Below, piece after piece: positions 49,447 to 57,176 of a DNA stretch of 64,000 bases; within the stretch, counting starts at the first letter, position 1; each line of letters opens with the position of its first letter. The translations under genes were made by a program, and so were the position numbers. The notes below the pieces were generated by a model. That model saw only the letters and a list, made by a program, of their open reading frames with translations, was not told the origin of the DNA and did not search any database. This DNA comes from Micromonospora globispora (lineage in GTDB: Bacteria; Actinomycetota; Actinomycetes; Mycobacteriales; Micromonosporaceae): contig NZ_QGGF01000612.1 in assembly GCF_003857015.1 (NCBI RefSeq), forward strand, positions 1 through 64,000. The letters are read 5' to 3'.

Positions 49447-51251
49447 TGAGGAAGACCCGACTCAGTCAAACCATCTCACCGTTCGGCGTCGGTGCCATCC
49501 TGGATATCGACGGCGAATCGCTGATGGCCGCCGACATCAGCCTATGGCCCGTGGATCACACCCAGCGCATCGAGTCCCGGCGTCTGGAGGAGAGCCTCGG
49601 GGTCACAGAGCTCCGAAGCCCGCCTAGCGTCCCCTCGTATCCCTCGAGACGCACACCCGGCATCTTCTATCAACGCTTCCCTGGATGGCTCTTCTGCCAG
49701 GACTGCCGGCGCATGCATCGCATCAAGCGCCACGATGAGACCGGGGAGGTGCCCATTTGCAGACACTGCAGAGGCCCGATGGTCCCCATGCGCTTCATCG
49801 CCGTGGGTACCAAGCGTGGTCACGCAATGGACGTTCCCTGGGTCCGATGGACACACTCCGAGCCCAGAAACGCGGACCAAGAGCGATGCCGGGTAGAAGA
49901 CCTGTTGTTCAAGACGCGGGGGGGAGGTTCGGAGGGCCTATCCAGCCTCGTCGTGCACTGCGCCGTCTGTTCCGCCAGCCGCGACCTCGGCGATCTGACG
50001 GCCAAGGGAGCCCTGAACCGAATCGGCTTCCGATGCGCGGGCGGACAACCCTGGCAGCCCTCGAGCGTGAACGGCTGCGACGAACCGGTCGAGGTGCTGC
50101 AGCGCGGAGCGACGAACGTGACACTCAACGAAGTCACGACCGCACTGGACATCCCCGAACCCTCGATGCCCATACGTGATGAAGAAGCCGAGATCAGGCA
50201 GCATCGCAACTTCGAGAACGTCAAATCGGCGCCGACGGGACCACGCGCCGAGATGCTGATCGAGCTGATCGCGGAGGAGCTGGGGGTAACGACAGACCTG
50301 GTACGCCGAGTGGTCACCTCCACCACCAGCCCCGACGACGAAGTGAAGGCAGCACGCGACGGGCTTCTGGCCGACGAATGGCAGGCGTTCCAGCAGGCCA
50401 TCGACAACCCCGCAGAGTCGATCGGCACACCGACCTTCATCGTCTCCGCCACCCCTTTCCTCAAGCCAAACGCTCCTTCCGTGCACCGCGCCGCGGAAGA
50501 GCTGGTGGGGCACGTCGTGCTGGCCCACAGACTCCGGGAAGTGCGAGTGCTGCACGGATTCCGCCGATACGATCTCGCAGCCGATATCGTCGACGTCAAC
50601 CTTGCGCCGAGGGGACGCGCGCGATGGCTGCCAGCCGTCGAGTCCTTCGGCGAGGGCGTCTTGTTGACCCTCGATGAAAGCCGCCTGACGGAGTGGGAGA
50701 ACCGCGAGGCGATAACGGAACGTGCGCGACAGCTGGAGCGCAGACGACGCGACTCCCCGATTGGGTCACGGCTCTCCGACGCGACGCCGCGACTCATCCT
50801 GCTACACACGCTTGCCCATATCCTCATGCGGCAGCTGGCGTTCTCCTGCGGTTACTCGGCCGCCTCCCTACGCGAACGCGTCTACGCCTCGACAGGCCCG
50901 AAGCCAGAGGCAGGCCTGCTGATCTATACAGCGGCCGGAGACGCCGAGGGCACGCTGGGTGGGCTTGTCCGCCAGGGAGAACCACCCCGACTGGTCAGGA
51001 CGCTGCTGTCCGCGCTCGAGAGCGCAGCATGGTGCTCATCTGATCCGTTGTGTCGTGGGAGCCGTGGCCAAGGACTCGGAAGTATGAACCTGGCCGCGTG
51101 TCACGGTTGCTCCTTGGTTTCAGAGACGTCGTGTGAACGGGGCAACCTGCTGCTAGACCGCGTCATGCTTGTCGGAGACGAAGGCGCTCCCGGGTACTTC
51201 CAGGACGTCATCGCATTCGCAAGACAGGAAGCCGCCAAGCTTTCCTCGTGA
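49446..51251 (+). CDS. drmB-like: DrmB-like DUF1998 protein (DISARM core)
   Basis: The 601-residue protein begins TRLSQTISPFGVGAILDIDG, typical for DrmB. It has two or more zinc sites: LFCQDCRRMHR with ICRHCRGPM (near residues 83-105) and VVHCAVCSAS. The C-terminus is the DUF1998 signature: LLHTLAHILMRQLAFSCGYS, ASLRERVYAS, LAACHGCSLVSETSCERGNL, LLDRVMLVG. DrmB forms a complex with DrmA that loads on DNA in DISARM. No DrmC phospholipase-type nuclease gene follows, which is unusual. It ends 44 bases before the convergent HNH gene. Confidence 0.87.
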   Translation: MRKTRLSQTISPFGVGAILDIDGESLMAADISLWPVDHTQRIESRRLEESLGVTELRSPPSVPSYPSRRTPGIFYQRFPGWLFCQDCRRMHRIKRHDETGEVPICRHCRGPMVPMRFIAVGTKRGHAMDVPWVRWTHSEPRNADQERCRVEDLLFKTRGGGSEGLSSLVVHCAVCSASRDLGDLTAKGALNRIGFRCAGGQPWQPSSVNGCDEPVEVLQRGATNVTLNEVTTALDIPEPSMPIRDEEAEIRQHRNFENVKSAPTGPRAEMLIELIAEELGVTTDLVRRVVTSTTSPDDEVKAARDGLLADEWQAFQQAIDNPAESIGTPTFIVSATPFLKPNAPSVHRAAEELVGHVVLAHRLREVRVLHGFRRYDLAADIVDVNLAPRGRARWLPAVESFGEGVLLTLDESRLTEWENREAITERARQLERRRRDSPIGSRLSDATPRLILLHTLAHILMRQLAFSCGYSAASLRERVYASTGPKPEAGLLIYTAAGDAEGTLGGLVRQGEPPRLVRTLLSALESAAWCSSDPLCRGSRGQGLGSMNLAACHGCSLVSETSCERGNLLLDRVMLVGDEGAPGYFQDVIAFARQEAAKLSS

Positions 51252-51295
51252 AGACACCAAGACTGCTTACGCCGGGCGCTGGCCGCGAGCAGACC

Positions 51296-52174
51296 CTACG
51301 CGCTTCCCTTCGAGGCACAGCGGTTGCACCAGCTTGCCAGTCGTGCAAGGTCGGTCAAGCGCTCGGCCTGGAGGCCCGGAAGCGCGTCGGGCGACGCATC
51401 CAGGTGACGAATAACGAGGTAGAACGCCCGGTCCGCCGTACCTGATGTGCTTCGACCCATGCGGCACGTGCGACAAATGAAGCGATCCCGCGAGAACACC
51501 TGCCGACGGATGTCCTCGCCGAACAATGCCTGAGAAGGATGCAGACGATCCCACTCCATGAGTGAAGCCAGACGGTGATCGCCGGGATCGAGGTCGGGAG
51601 CGTCGGCATTGGTCTCAATGGGCAACAGCTCTCGCTTCCGTAGCTGGCGCGCCAGTTCCGCCCCCTCAATACCGTGCGCCACGCGGTAGATCTCCTCCAG
51701 CGTCACGATCTCGCCCACCAGCGCCTCGAACAGCTTCTGCACACGCTCTAAGGAACTGCCTTGCCCGTTACGGATGGAGGTCACAGTCCGCCATCGTTCG
51801 CGCCGTGCCAGATTGGGCTCCTCGGTGAGGATTCGGTAGCGTCCACCACCTTCCTCGATTTCATACCCCTCCTCGACGCGGAGCTCACGAATCCGGCGGG
51901 CCCACTCCCCGATACCGGACACAGCAGCGATCTCCCCACTGCTGACCCACTCACCCACATGCTTCAACAGGTAGGCGAGAATCCGCGCTTGTGCGCCACC
52001 ACCACGCTCGGACCGCGGCCGCCTTCCCTGGTATGCACGTGCGACCGCCGCGCGAACGTCTGCCAGAGCGTCGAGCACCTCATCGTGTGATCGTTCTGCC
52101 GCCACCTCGTCGGCCAGCTCAGCAAGTCGCTTCACGGCCGATCGATATTGGTCGACTGCATCTGCCCGCGTCAT
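51296..52174 (-). CDS. Winged-helix and HNH-like nuclease protein
   Basis: The 292-residue protein has an N-terminal helical region, a winged helix (ARILAYLLKHVGEWVSSGEI, AAVSGIGEWARRIRELRVEE), and a C-terminal HNH-like domain: EDIRRQVFSRDRFICRTCRM, AFYLVIRHLDA (His), LTDLARLASWCNRCASKG (Asn-x-x-Cys). The zinc-binding Cys pairs are present, while the central His motif is VIRHLDA instead of the usual HI. It is convergent to the drmB-like gene and shares the island's lower G+C, so it likely belongs to the defence set, perhaps as a regulator or an auxiliary nuclease. Confidence 0.72.
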   Translation of the reverse strand: MTRADAVDQYRSAVKRLAELADEVAAERSHDEVLDALADVRAAVARAYQGRRPRSERGGGAQARILAYLLKHVGEWVSSGEIAAVSGIGEWARRIRELRVEEGYEIEEGGGRYRILTEEPNLARRERWRTVTSIRNGQGSSLERVQKLFEALVGEIVTLEEIYRVAHGIEGAELARQLRKRELLPIETNADAPDLDPGDHRLASLMEWDRLHPSQALFGEDIRRQVFSRDRFICRTCRMGRSTSGTADRAFYLVIRHLDASPDALPGLQAERLTDLARLASWCNRCASKGSA

Positions 52175-52212
52175 GATGACAGCCTATGCTGCGGCGGTCT
52201 ACCGCCTGAGTC

Positions 52213-52857
52213 TCAGCCGTTCAGGTACGCGAGCACCGCGAGCACTCGCCGGTTGTCGTCATCGGACGGCGGCATCCCCAGCTTGCTGAAGATGTTGTTG
52301 ATGTGCTTGCTGACCGCCTTCTCGGTCACGAACAACCGCCCCGCGATCGCCGCGTTCGACCGCCCCTCGGCCATCAACCCCAACACCTCCCGCTCCCGCG
52401 CAGTCAGCTCCCCCAACCGCTGCGCCCCGGAATTCCGAGCCAGCAGCGCGGCGACCACGTCGGGGTCCATCACCATGCCCCCGTCGGCCACCCGGCGCAC
52501 CGCGTCGATGAACTGCCCGACGTTCGACACCCGGTCCTTGAGCAGGTAGCCGACTCCCCCACCCCGGTCGGCGAGCAGTTCCCGCGCGTACAGCTGCTCG
52601 ACGTGCTGGGACAGCACGAGGATCGGCAGCCCGGGAAGCTGCGTCCGGGCCGCGAGCGCCGACTGCAGGCCCTCGTCGGTGAAGGTCGGCGGCAGGCGTA
52701 CGTCGAGGACCGCGACGTCGGAGCGGTACCGGGTGAGCGCCGGCAGCACGGACGGCCCGTCGGCGACTGCCTCGACCACCTGGTAGCCGTACGCGTCGAG
52801 GATGCGGGTCAGCCCGTCCCGGAGGAGGGCGAGATCCTCCGCGATGACAACGCGCAC
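52213..52857 (-). CDS. NarL/FixJ (LuxR-type) response regulator
   Basis: The 214-residue protein has a receiver domain (VVIAEDLALLRDGLTRILDA, phospho-acceptor Asp in VAVLDVRLPPT, Lys in GYLLKDRV) and a LuxR-type DNA-binding domain (LGELTAREREVLGLMAEGRS, AAIAGRLFVTEKAVSKHINN, IFSKLGMPP). It overlaps the 3' end of the sensor-kinase gene upstream, as in a normal two-component operon, but that kinase is a pseudogene, so the regulator has lost its cognate partner here. Confidence 0.9.
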   Translation of the reverse strand: MRVVIAEDLALLRDGLTRILDAYGYQVVEAVADGPSVLPALTRYRSDVAVLDVRLPPTFTDEGLQSALAARTQLPGLPILVLSQHVEQLYARELLADRGGGVGYLLKDRVSNVGQFIDAVRRVADGGMVMDPDVVAALLARNSGAQRLGELTAREREVLGLMAEGRSNAAIAGRLFVTEKAVSKHINNIFSKLGMPPSDDDNRRVLAVLAYLNG

Positions 52858-53490
52858 GGCAGCTCCATGGTCACGACGGTGGGTCCGCCGGGCGGACTCG
52901 TCACGGTCATCGTGCCATCGAAGGCCGCCAGACGGCGTCGCACACCCGCCAGGCCTGTCCCCGCGTCGGGGGTGGCGCAGCCCCGGCCGTCGTCGCCGAC
53001 CACCATCCTCAGCAGGCCGTTTTCAAAGGACAGACGAACCCAGGCGCGGCGCGCCGCTGTGTTTGGTGACGTTCGTCAGCACCTCGGCCACCGCGAAGTA
53101 GGCCGCAGATTCGACCGCCGCGGGCGGGCTGCCGGCCAGCTGCACGTCGACGTCCACGGGCAGCGGCACGGCCAGGGCGAGGGCCTGCACCGCCCCGTCG
53201 AGGCCGCGCTCGGCGAGCACGGGCGGTTAGATGCCGCGTACGAGATCGCGCAGCTCGGCGAGGGCATGGCCGCTGGCCTCCTGTGCCTCGGTCAGCAGCC
53301 GCTGCGCCGCTGCCGGGTTGTCGGCCAGGAGCTGCTCGGCCAGGCCGATGCTCATCCGCAGCGCGACCAGCCGGGCCTGCGCCCCGTCGTGCAGGTCGCG
53401 TTCGATCCGGCGCAGCTCGGCGGCCTGCGTGTCGATGGTGTCGGCGCGAGTGGCGGCGAGGTGCTGGATCCGGGATCCGCTGCCCGCTTG
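52809..53490 (-). pseudogene. Sensor histidine kinase (NarL-type), broken
   Basis: Recognisable pieces in order: LRRIERDLHDGAQARLVALR (HisKA_3 with the phospho-accepting His), HALAELRDLVRGI, then a stop (TAA, 53227-53229) where the family has HPPVLAERGL, then PPVLAERGLDGAVQALALAV, AYFAVAEVLTNVTKHSGA, then a frameshift near 53045-53056 where two bases of a GCGCGC run are missing, and finally RMVVGDDGRGCATPDAGTGL, AGVRRRLAAFDGT in the corrected frame. The N-terminal sensor part is missing as well. The gene cannot make an active kinase. Confidence 0.85.
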
Positions 53491-53537
53491 ACAGCTGGCG
53501 CCCGACGTTCGCAGGGCATCCGGCGGCGGGCAGGTTC

Positions 53538-54224
53538 CTATTGGGCGCTGTTTGCTTCCCTGGCGTTGCCTTGTCTGAGGTTGACCGTAGCGAGCGGAGC
53601 GGTGGCCAGGAGGGCTGTGAGTTGTTCCCGCATACGTTCCAGTGGACCGTCGGCGCTGTGCAGTCCCTGGTGAAGGTGGCGCAGCACGTCATCAGAGCCG
53701 TTGGTGAACGCCAGTATCTCGGCAAGCGAGAGCTGATGATTGAAAATCTCCGCTTCGTTCCGCCAGTCATGGAGCATGCTGGCAAGCGTTTCATCGCGCC
53801 GTGGGGACAGCACGGCTGAGGACAACGCAGCATTCACCGCCGAGAGGTTCATTCGTGGGTAGACCTGCCGACGAGCGAGTGGCGTGGTTCCCGCGGTGAA
53901 GGGCGGAGAGGTCAGGATCTTCCGGTTGTCCTGCAACTCGTCCTCGATGGCCTGGAGGGCCTCGGCGCGTCTTTCCCGATTCGCCGCCCAGCGCTCGGCG
54001 ACGATGCCGGTGATGCCGCCGAGCAGACCCATGATCTGCACCGCCGGCTCGAAGCGCGACACCCCGTATGACCGGCTCCACCAGACAGCACTGACGACGA
54101 AAGCCACCGCCAGGCTGCCGGCCGTGACCGACATGATCCAGGTGCGGGGCGCCTTCACCCATGACGGCAGGGGCGGCAGGTGGCGCACCGGCGCCTCGGC
54201 TCGGGGCCGCACCGGCCCGCTCAT
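53538..54224 (-). CDS. Membrane protein coupled to the EgtD-like gene
   Basis: The 228-residue protein has two hydrophobic helices at the N-terminus (WIMSVTAGSLAVAFVVSAVW and IMGLLGGITGIVAERWAA), followed by a cytoplasmic helical region (LQAIEDELQDNRKILTSPPF, LASMLHDWRNEAEIFNHQLS, HQGLHSADGPLERMREQLTA). Nothing in it matches a known enzyme. Its ATG overlaps the stop of the EgtD-like gene (TGATG), so the two are made together. Function unknown. Confidence 0.7.
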   Translation of the reverse strand: MSGPVRPRAEAPVRHLPPLPSWVKAPRTWIMSVTAGSLAVAFVVSAVWWSRSYGVSRFEPAVQIMGLLGGITGIVAERWAANRERRAEALQAIEDELQDNRKILTSPPFTAGTTPLARRQVYPRMNLSAVNAALSSAVLSPRRDETLASMLHDWRNEAEIFNHQLSLAEILAFTNGSDDVLRHLHQGLHSADGPLERMREQLTALLATAPLATVNLRQGNAREANSAQ

Positions 54225-55405
54225 CAGTTCCCTACGCGGCGGAACACGTCTCGCGCGGCCGTGTCGGGACCGTTGCCGGCGTCGCTGCTCGACAGGAGCA
54301 TCAGATCCATGCCGAACCGACGGACTTTTTCGTAGGCCTGGAACTGCGTGAAGGCCTCACTCTCCACGAAAAGTCCCGCTTTGGCCAACGCAGTTGCCAA
54401 GGCCTTCAGCTGGTATTTCCGCGTGATGTGGAGGCGAATGGTGTCCCCGCTCGGGAAATGGACCTCACTGCGGTTCGGAAGTACGATCTTCAGATCTTCG
54501 GCCGATTTGTTGCAGTAGATCACCTTGATGAGCAGCGAGCGACCCTCTTCGACCACTCCCTCGAATCGCACATGATTCATGTTGATCGAGAGGTCGGTGT
54601 TCTGGTGCAACGCGCTGATGACGAACTCGCGGAACACCCAACTGGTCTCATACTCGCGGGCCGCCTGCTGCGCCATTCTCTCGTCGAGATGAGACGCCGT
54701 GGCGACCTCCACCATCAGCCTGTCCTGCGGGCGGAGCAGTTGCTTGCTCAGCCGTTCGACCAGGTCGACGTCGTCGTCGAAGTTGGCCATCGTGTTGCCG
54801 AGCAGAGAGAACAATACCGGCTCGTCGCCCATCAGCCGGCCACGCAACTCGTTCAACTCGGCCACGTTCTCTTCGACCGAGAAGTCGAGTTGCACCGGAA
54901 GCAGCTGGTTCCGGAACTGCCTGAAAAAGGGCAGGGACTTCATCGGCTTCAGACCGAGACGTAGCATCTCCGCGCTCATGTCGACGGGCACGTAGTACAT
55001 TTCGGGGTTCAGCGGCTGGAGATCAGCCAGAACCACGGCGTCCTTCTCCCCCGTCCCGGGGCCCAGGCTGATGTAATGATAGGGCGTGCCATTGTGCCGG
55101 GAATGCAGATTCCGCCAACGCCGGCTGAAGGTGTCGATCCCGTCTCTCATGACGGGGTAGTTGGGGTCAGTACAGGCCCGCTGCCAGTTGACCGCCGGCT
55201 CGATACCCCAGTACGAATAACCGGACAGAATCCTTTTCTCGTCACCAGTTGACGAGAAGGGACGCTGAAGCTCGTTGGCCAGTTCGTTGAGCTTCCGGGA
55301 CTGGTCTTCACCTATTAGGCACAGGGACCACGAGAACTCGGTTTCCGATATCACTTTCTCGAGTCTGCGCAGAAGCTTTATCTGCTCCCTGGCCTGCTGA
55401 TTCAT
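54224..55405 (-). CDS. EgtD-like SAM-dependent methyltransferase family protein
   Basis: The 393-residue protein shows the Methyltransf_33/EgtD fold: YHYISLGPGTGEKDAVVLAD (SAM site), YVPVDMSAEMLRLGLKPM, DEPVLFSLLGNTMANFDDD and LMVEVATASHLDERMAQQAA, and a late TRKYQLKALATALAKAGLFV. EgtD methylates histidine on the path to ergothioneine, but there are no egtB/C/E genes here, so the substrate is probably different. It also has a long N-terminal region (about 100 residues) with GYSYWGIEPAVNWQRACTDP not seen in EgtD. It is transcribed with a membrane protein; membrane-linked methylation is one possible reading. Confidence 0.68.
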   Translation of the reverse strand: MNQQAREQIKLLRRLEKVISETEFSWSLCLIGEDQSRKLNELANELQRPFSSTGDEKRILSGYSYWGIEPAVNWQRACTDPNYPVMRDGIDTFSRRWRNLHSRHNGTPYHYISLGPGTGEKDAVVLADLQPLNPEMYYVPVDMSAEMLRLGLKPMKSLPFFRQFRNQLLPVQLDFSVEENVAELNELRGRLMGDEPVLFSLLGNTMANFDDDVDLVERLSKQLLRPQDRLMVEVATASHLDERMAQQAAREYETSWVFREFVISALHQNTDLSINMNHVRFEGVVEEGRSLLIKVIYCNKSAEDLKIVLPNRSEVHFPSGDTIRLHITRKYQLKALATALAKAGLFVESEAFTQFQAYEKVRRFGMDLMLLSSSDAGNGPDTAARDVFRRVGN

Positions 55406-55769
55406 GATGAGCCATCCCCCGCGCGAGCTCGGACTGTCCCCATGTTCCGCGCGTCAACTTTAACAGCATTGAAGTGTTTGCAGGTACCCGCTTTGACGTG
55501 GTTTTTCAGGGACGCAGGACCGGCGCAACGGACCTTTTGTTGCAATTGCGCCTGTCGTGGAACACGTTCAGGCACCCGGCGGCGCTACATCCACCTCGCT
55601 CCCCGCCGACACGTACGCCGCCGCTCGGGCCGTCGCCGCATGAGCGCCGGGCAGGAGGTGCTGGACCGCCTGACCTGGTTGCGCCTGCACCAGCAGATCG
55701 GCCACCGCGCCCGGGCACCAGCCGCTGTCGGTGCTGCGGCAGCTCACCTCAGGTAGCTGCAGTGACCTG
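55406..55769. other. 364-bp region without a recognised gene
   Basis: Between the start of the EgtD-like gene and the first MMPL remnant there is no frame with convincing start, ribosome site and family similarity. The plus strand carries several short high-G+C frames only. It probably contains the promoter of the EgtD-like operon next to its start and degraded sequence beyond. Confidence 0.4.
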
Positions 55770-56072
55770 ATGGACAGCGCCACGAAGCCCAATGCGCCGC
55801 CGGCGGCCATAGGCTGGACGGTCGCGGCAGCGGGGCTGATCCTTGCCGGGACGTTCGGGGTGCTGATGCTCGCGCCGATCTCGTTCCTGCAGCAGATGGG
55901 CTTCGCGGTGGCGATCGGCATCGTGCTGTCGGCGTTCGTCATGTCGATGTTCTTCGTGCCGGCGCTGACCGCGCTGATCGGGCATAAGGCGTGGTGGCCG
56001 GGGCACGGCGACGAGCGGCCCGTCAGCGGGCCGCACGCCCCGGCGGAGCCGGCGACCGTGGCGAAGGCGTAG
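55770..56072 (+). pseudogene. MMPL transporter, C-terminal remnant
   Basis: The stretch GWTVAAAGLILAGTFGVLML, APISFLQQMGFAVAIGIVLS, AFVMSMFFVPALTALIGHKA, WWPGH is the last two-helix part and C-terminal tail of an MMPL family exporter. The preceding 900 or more residues are missing. The frame has no sensible start. A second remnant, of an earlier part of an MMPL protein, follows immediately, so the order is reversed compared with an intact gene. Confidence 0.75.
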
Positions 56073-56084
56073 GCGGCGGTGCGC

Positions 56085-56433
56085 CCACCGCCAGCTCTGC
56101 CTGCTCGCCGCGGACCTGCCGTCCACCCGGGGGCTCGGGCCGGTCGGCGCGGTCGGGATCGCCGCGGCGTTCCTGGCCATGACCACGCTGCTGCCGGCCG
56201 TGCTGGTCATCTTCGGGCGGTGGCTGTTCTGGCCGTTCGTGCCCCGATACTCCCCCGACGCCGTCGAGCTCGACGTGGCGGCCCAGCACGGGGTGTGGCG
56301 ACGGATCGCCGTGCCGGGTGCGCAGGCCCTCGTCGGCGGGGACACCGCGTACCTGATCGACGAGGAAACGACGGTCAGCCGGGACAACCGGACGGTGGTG
56401 CCGCTGGTGCTGGCGGTCGCCCCGTGGTCGTAA
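56085..56433 (+). pseudogene. MMPL transporter, central remnant with internal deletion
   Basis: Bases 56085-56330 encode LPSTRGLGPVGAVGIAAAFL, AMTTLLPAVLVIFGRWLFWP, FVPRYSPDAVELDVAAQHGV, WRRIA, the end of the first membrane half of an MMPL protein. The sequence then jumps to PGAQALVGGDTAYLIDEETT, RDNRTVVPLVLAV, which normally lies about 200 residues later, so there is an internal deletion. It ends at a stop at 56433. Together with the previous entry it is debris of one or two MMPL genes. Confidence 0.72.
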
Positions 56434-56472
56434 TCTGGGGCGACTTTCTTCCCAGCAACAGTTGGAGTGATC

Positions 56473-57105
56473 ATGCTGGTCGGCATTCCTGCGCCCCTCG
56501 TTACCGGCGGGGGTCAGGTGCTCCAGCTGTGCAGCCGGCACGGTGAGCCGGCAGCCCAGCACAAGCGGGTGCTCTTCAAGTCGAAAGCGCCATCGTGGAC
56601 GTACCTGCTCATCCCGTTCGGGCTAGTGGCGTTCGCGATCGTCGCCACGGTGCTGGAGAAGCGGGTGAAGGCGCCGGCGTGGCCGTTCTGCGCGCGCTGC
56701 CTCAAGCTGCGTACCAGTCGGCTGCTCGGCGGCATCGGCGTGGTGGTCTTCGCCGTCCTGGCCGTGCTCGTCCTCGCCGCCGTGGTCTCGCAGGGCACGT
56801 CGTACGCCGGGCCGATCGTCCTGGCGTTCGCGGCGCTGCTCTTCGTGGGGCTCCTACTCGCCGCGAACGGCGGGTGGCCCGTCATCGCCTCCGCCCACGT
56901 ATCGGGCGACGGCCGCACGGTCCTGGTACGGAAAGCCGACCCGCGGTTCGCCGAAAACGTCGCGACGCTGCAGCAGTGGGTCGCCCAGCAACAATGGGCG
57001 GCGCAGCAGGGCTACCACCAGCCGCAACAGTGGCAACCGCAGTACGCCCACCCGCAGTACCCGCAGCAGCAGCCGTACGGCCCCGGCGGCACCATGCCCT
57101 CCTGA
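56473..57105 (+). CDS. Membrane protein with C-terminal Gln/Pro/Tyr-rich tail
   Basis: From the ATG at 56473 (TTGGAG 5 bases upstream) the 210-residue protein has a Cys pair region (LCSRHGEPAAQHKRVLFKSK, later WPFCARCLKLR), three hydrophobic helices (YLLIPFGLVAFAIVATVLEK, LGGIGVVVFAVLAVLVLAAV, IVLAFAALLFVGLLLAANGG) and a low-complexity tail rich in Gln, Pro and Tyr (PQQWQPQYAHPQYPQQQPYG). Such tails are frequent in actinobacterial membrane proteins of unknown function. No enzymatic motif. Confidence 0.72.
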   Translation: MLVGIPAPLVTGGGQVLQLCSRHGEPAAQHKRVLFKSKAPSWTYLLIPFGLVAFAIVATVLEKRVKAPAWPFCARCLKLRTSRLLGGIGVVVFAVLAVLVLAAVVSQGTSYAGPIVLAFAALLFVGLLLAANGGWPVIASAHVSGDGRTVLVRKADPRFAENVATLQQWVAQQQWAAQQGYHQPQQWQPQYAHPQYPQQQPYGPGGTMPS

Positions 57106-57176
57106 TCCTCCGACAGGCTGATCGGCGGGACAGGCACTAGATCAACGAATTGCGTTGACCGGCTGTGACACCGGCC

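Larger units (their letters stand above)
36014..52174. mobile_element. Accessory defence island with NaeI R-M and a DISARM-like operon
   Basis: The block starts at the GntR control region and ends after the HNH gene. Hand counts of single lines give about 63% G+C inside (42241-42300) against about 75% outside (17881-17940). It holds only nuclease, helicase, methyltransferase and regulator genes. No integrase, transposase or tRNA was recognised at either edge, so the boundaries are approximate and the mode of transfer is unknown. Confidence 0.6.

Noticed and set aside
57142-57158. TCAACG-N5-CGTTGA as a terminator between convergent genes
   Set aside because: The 6-bp stem is weak and has no U-run; too little to call.
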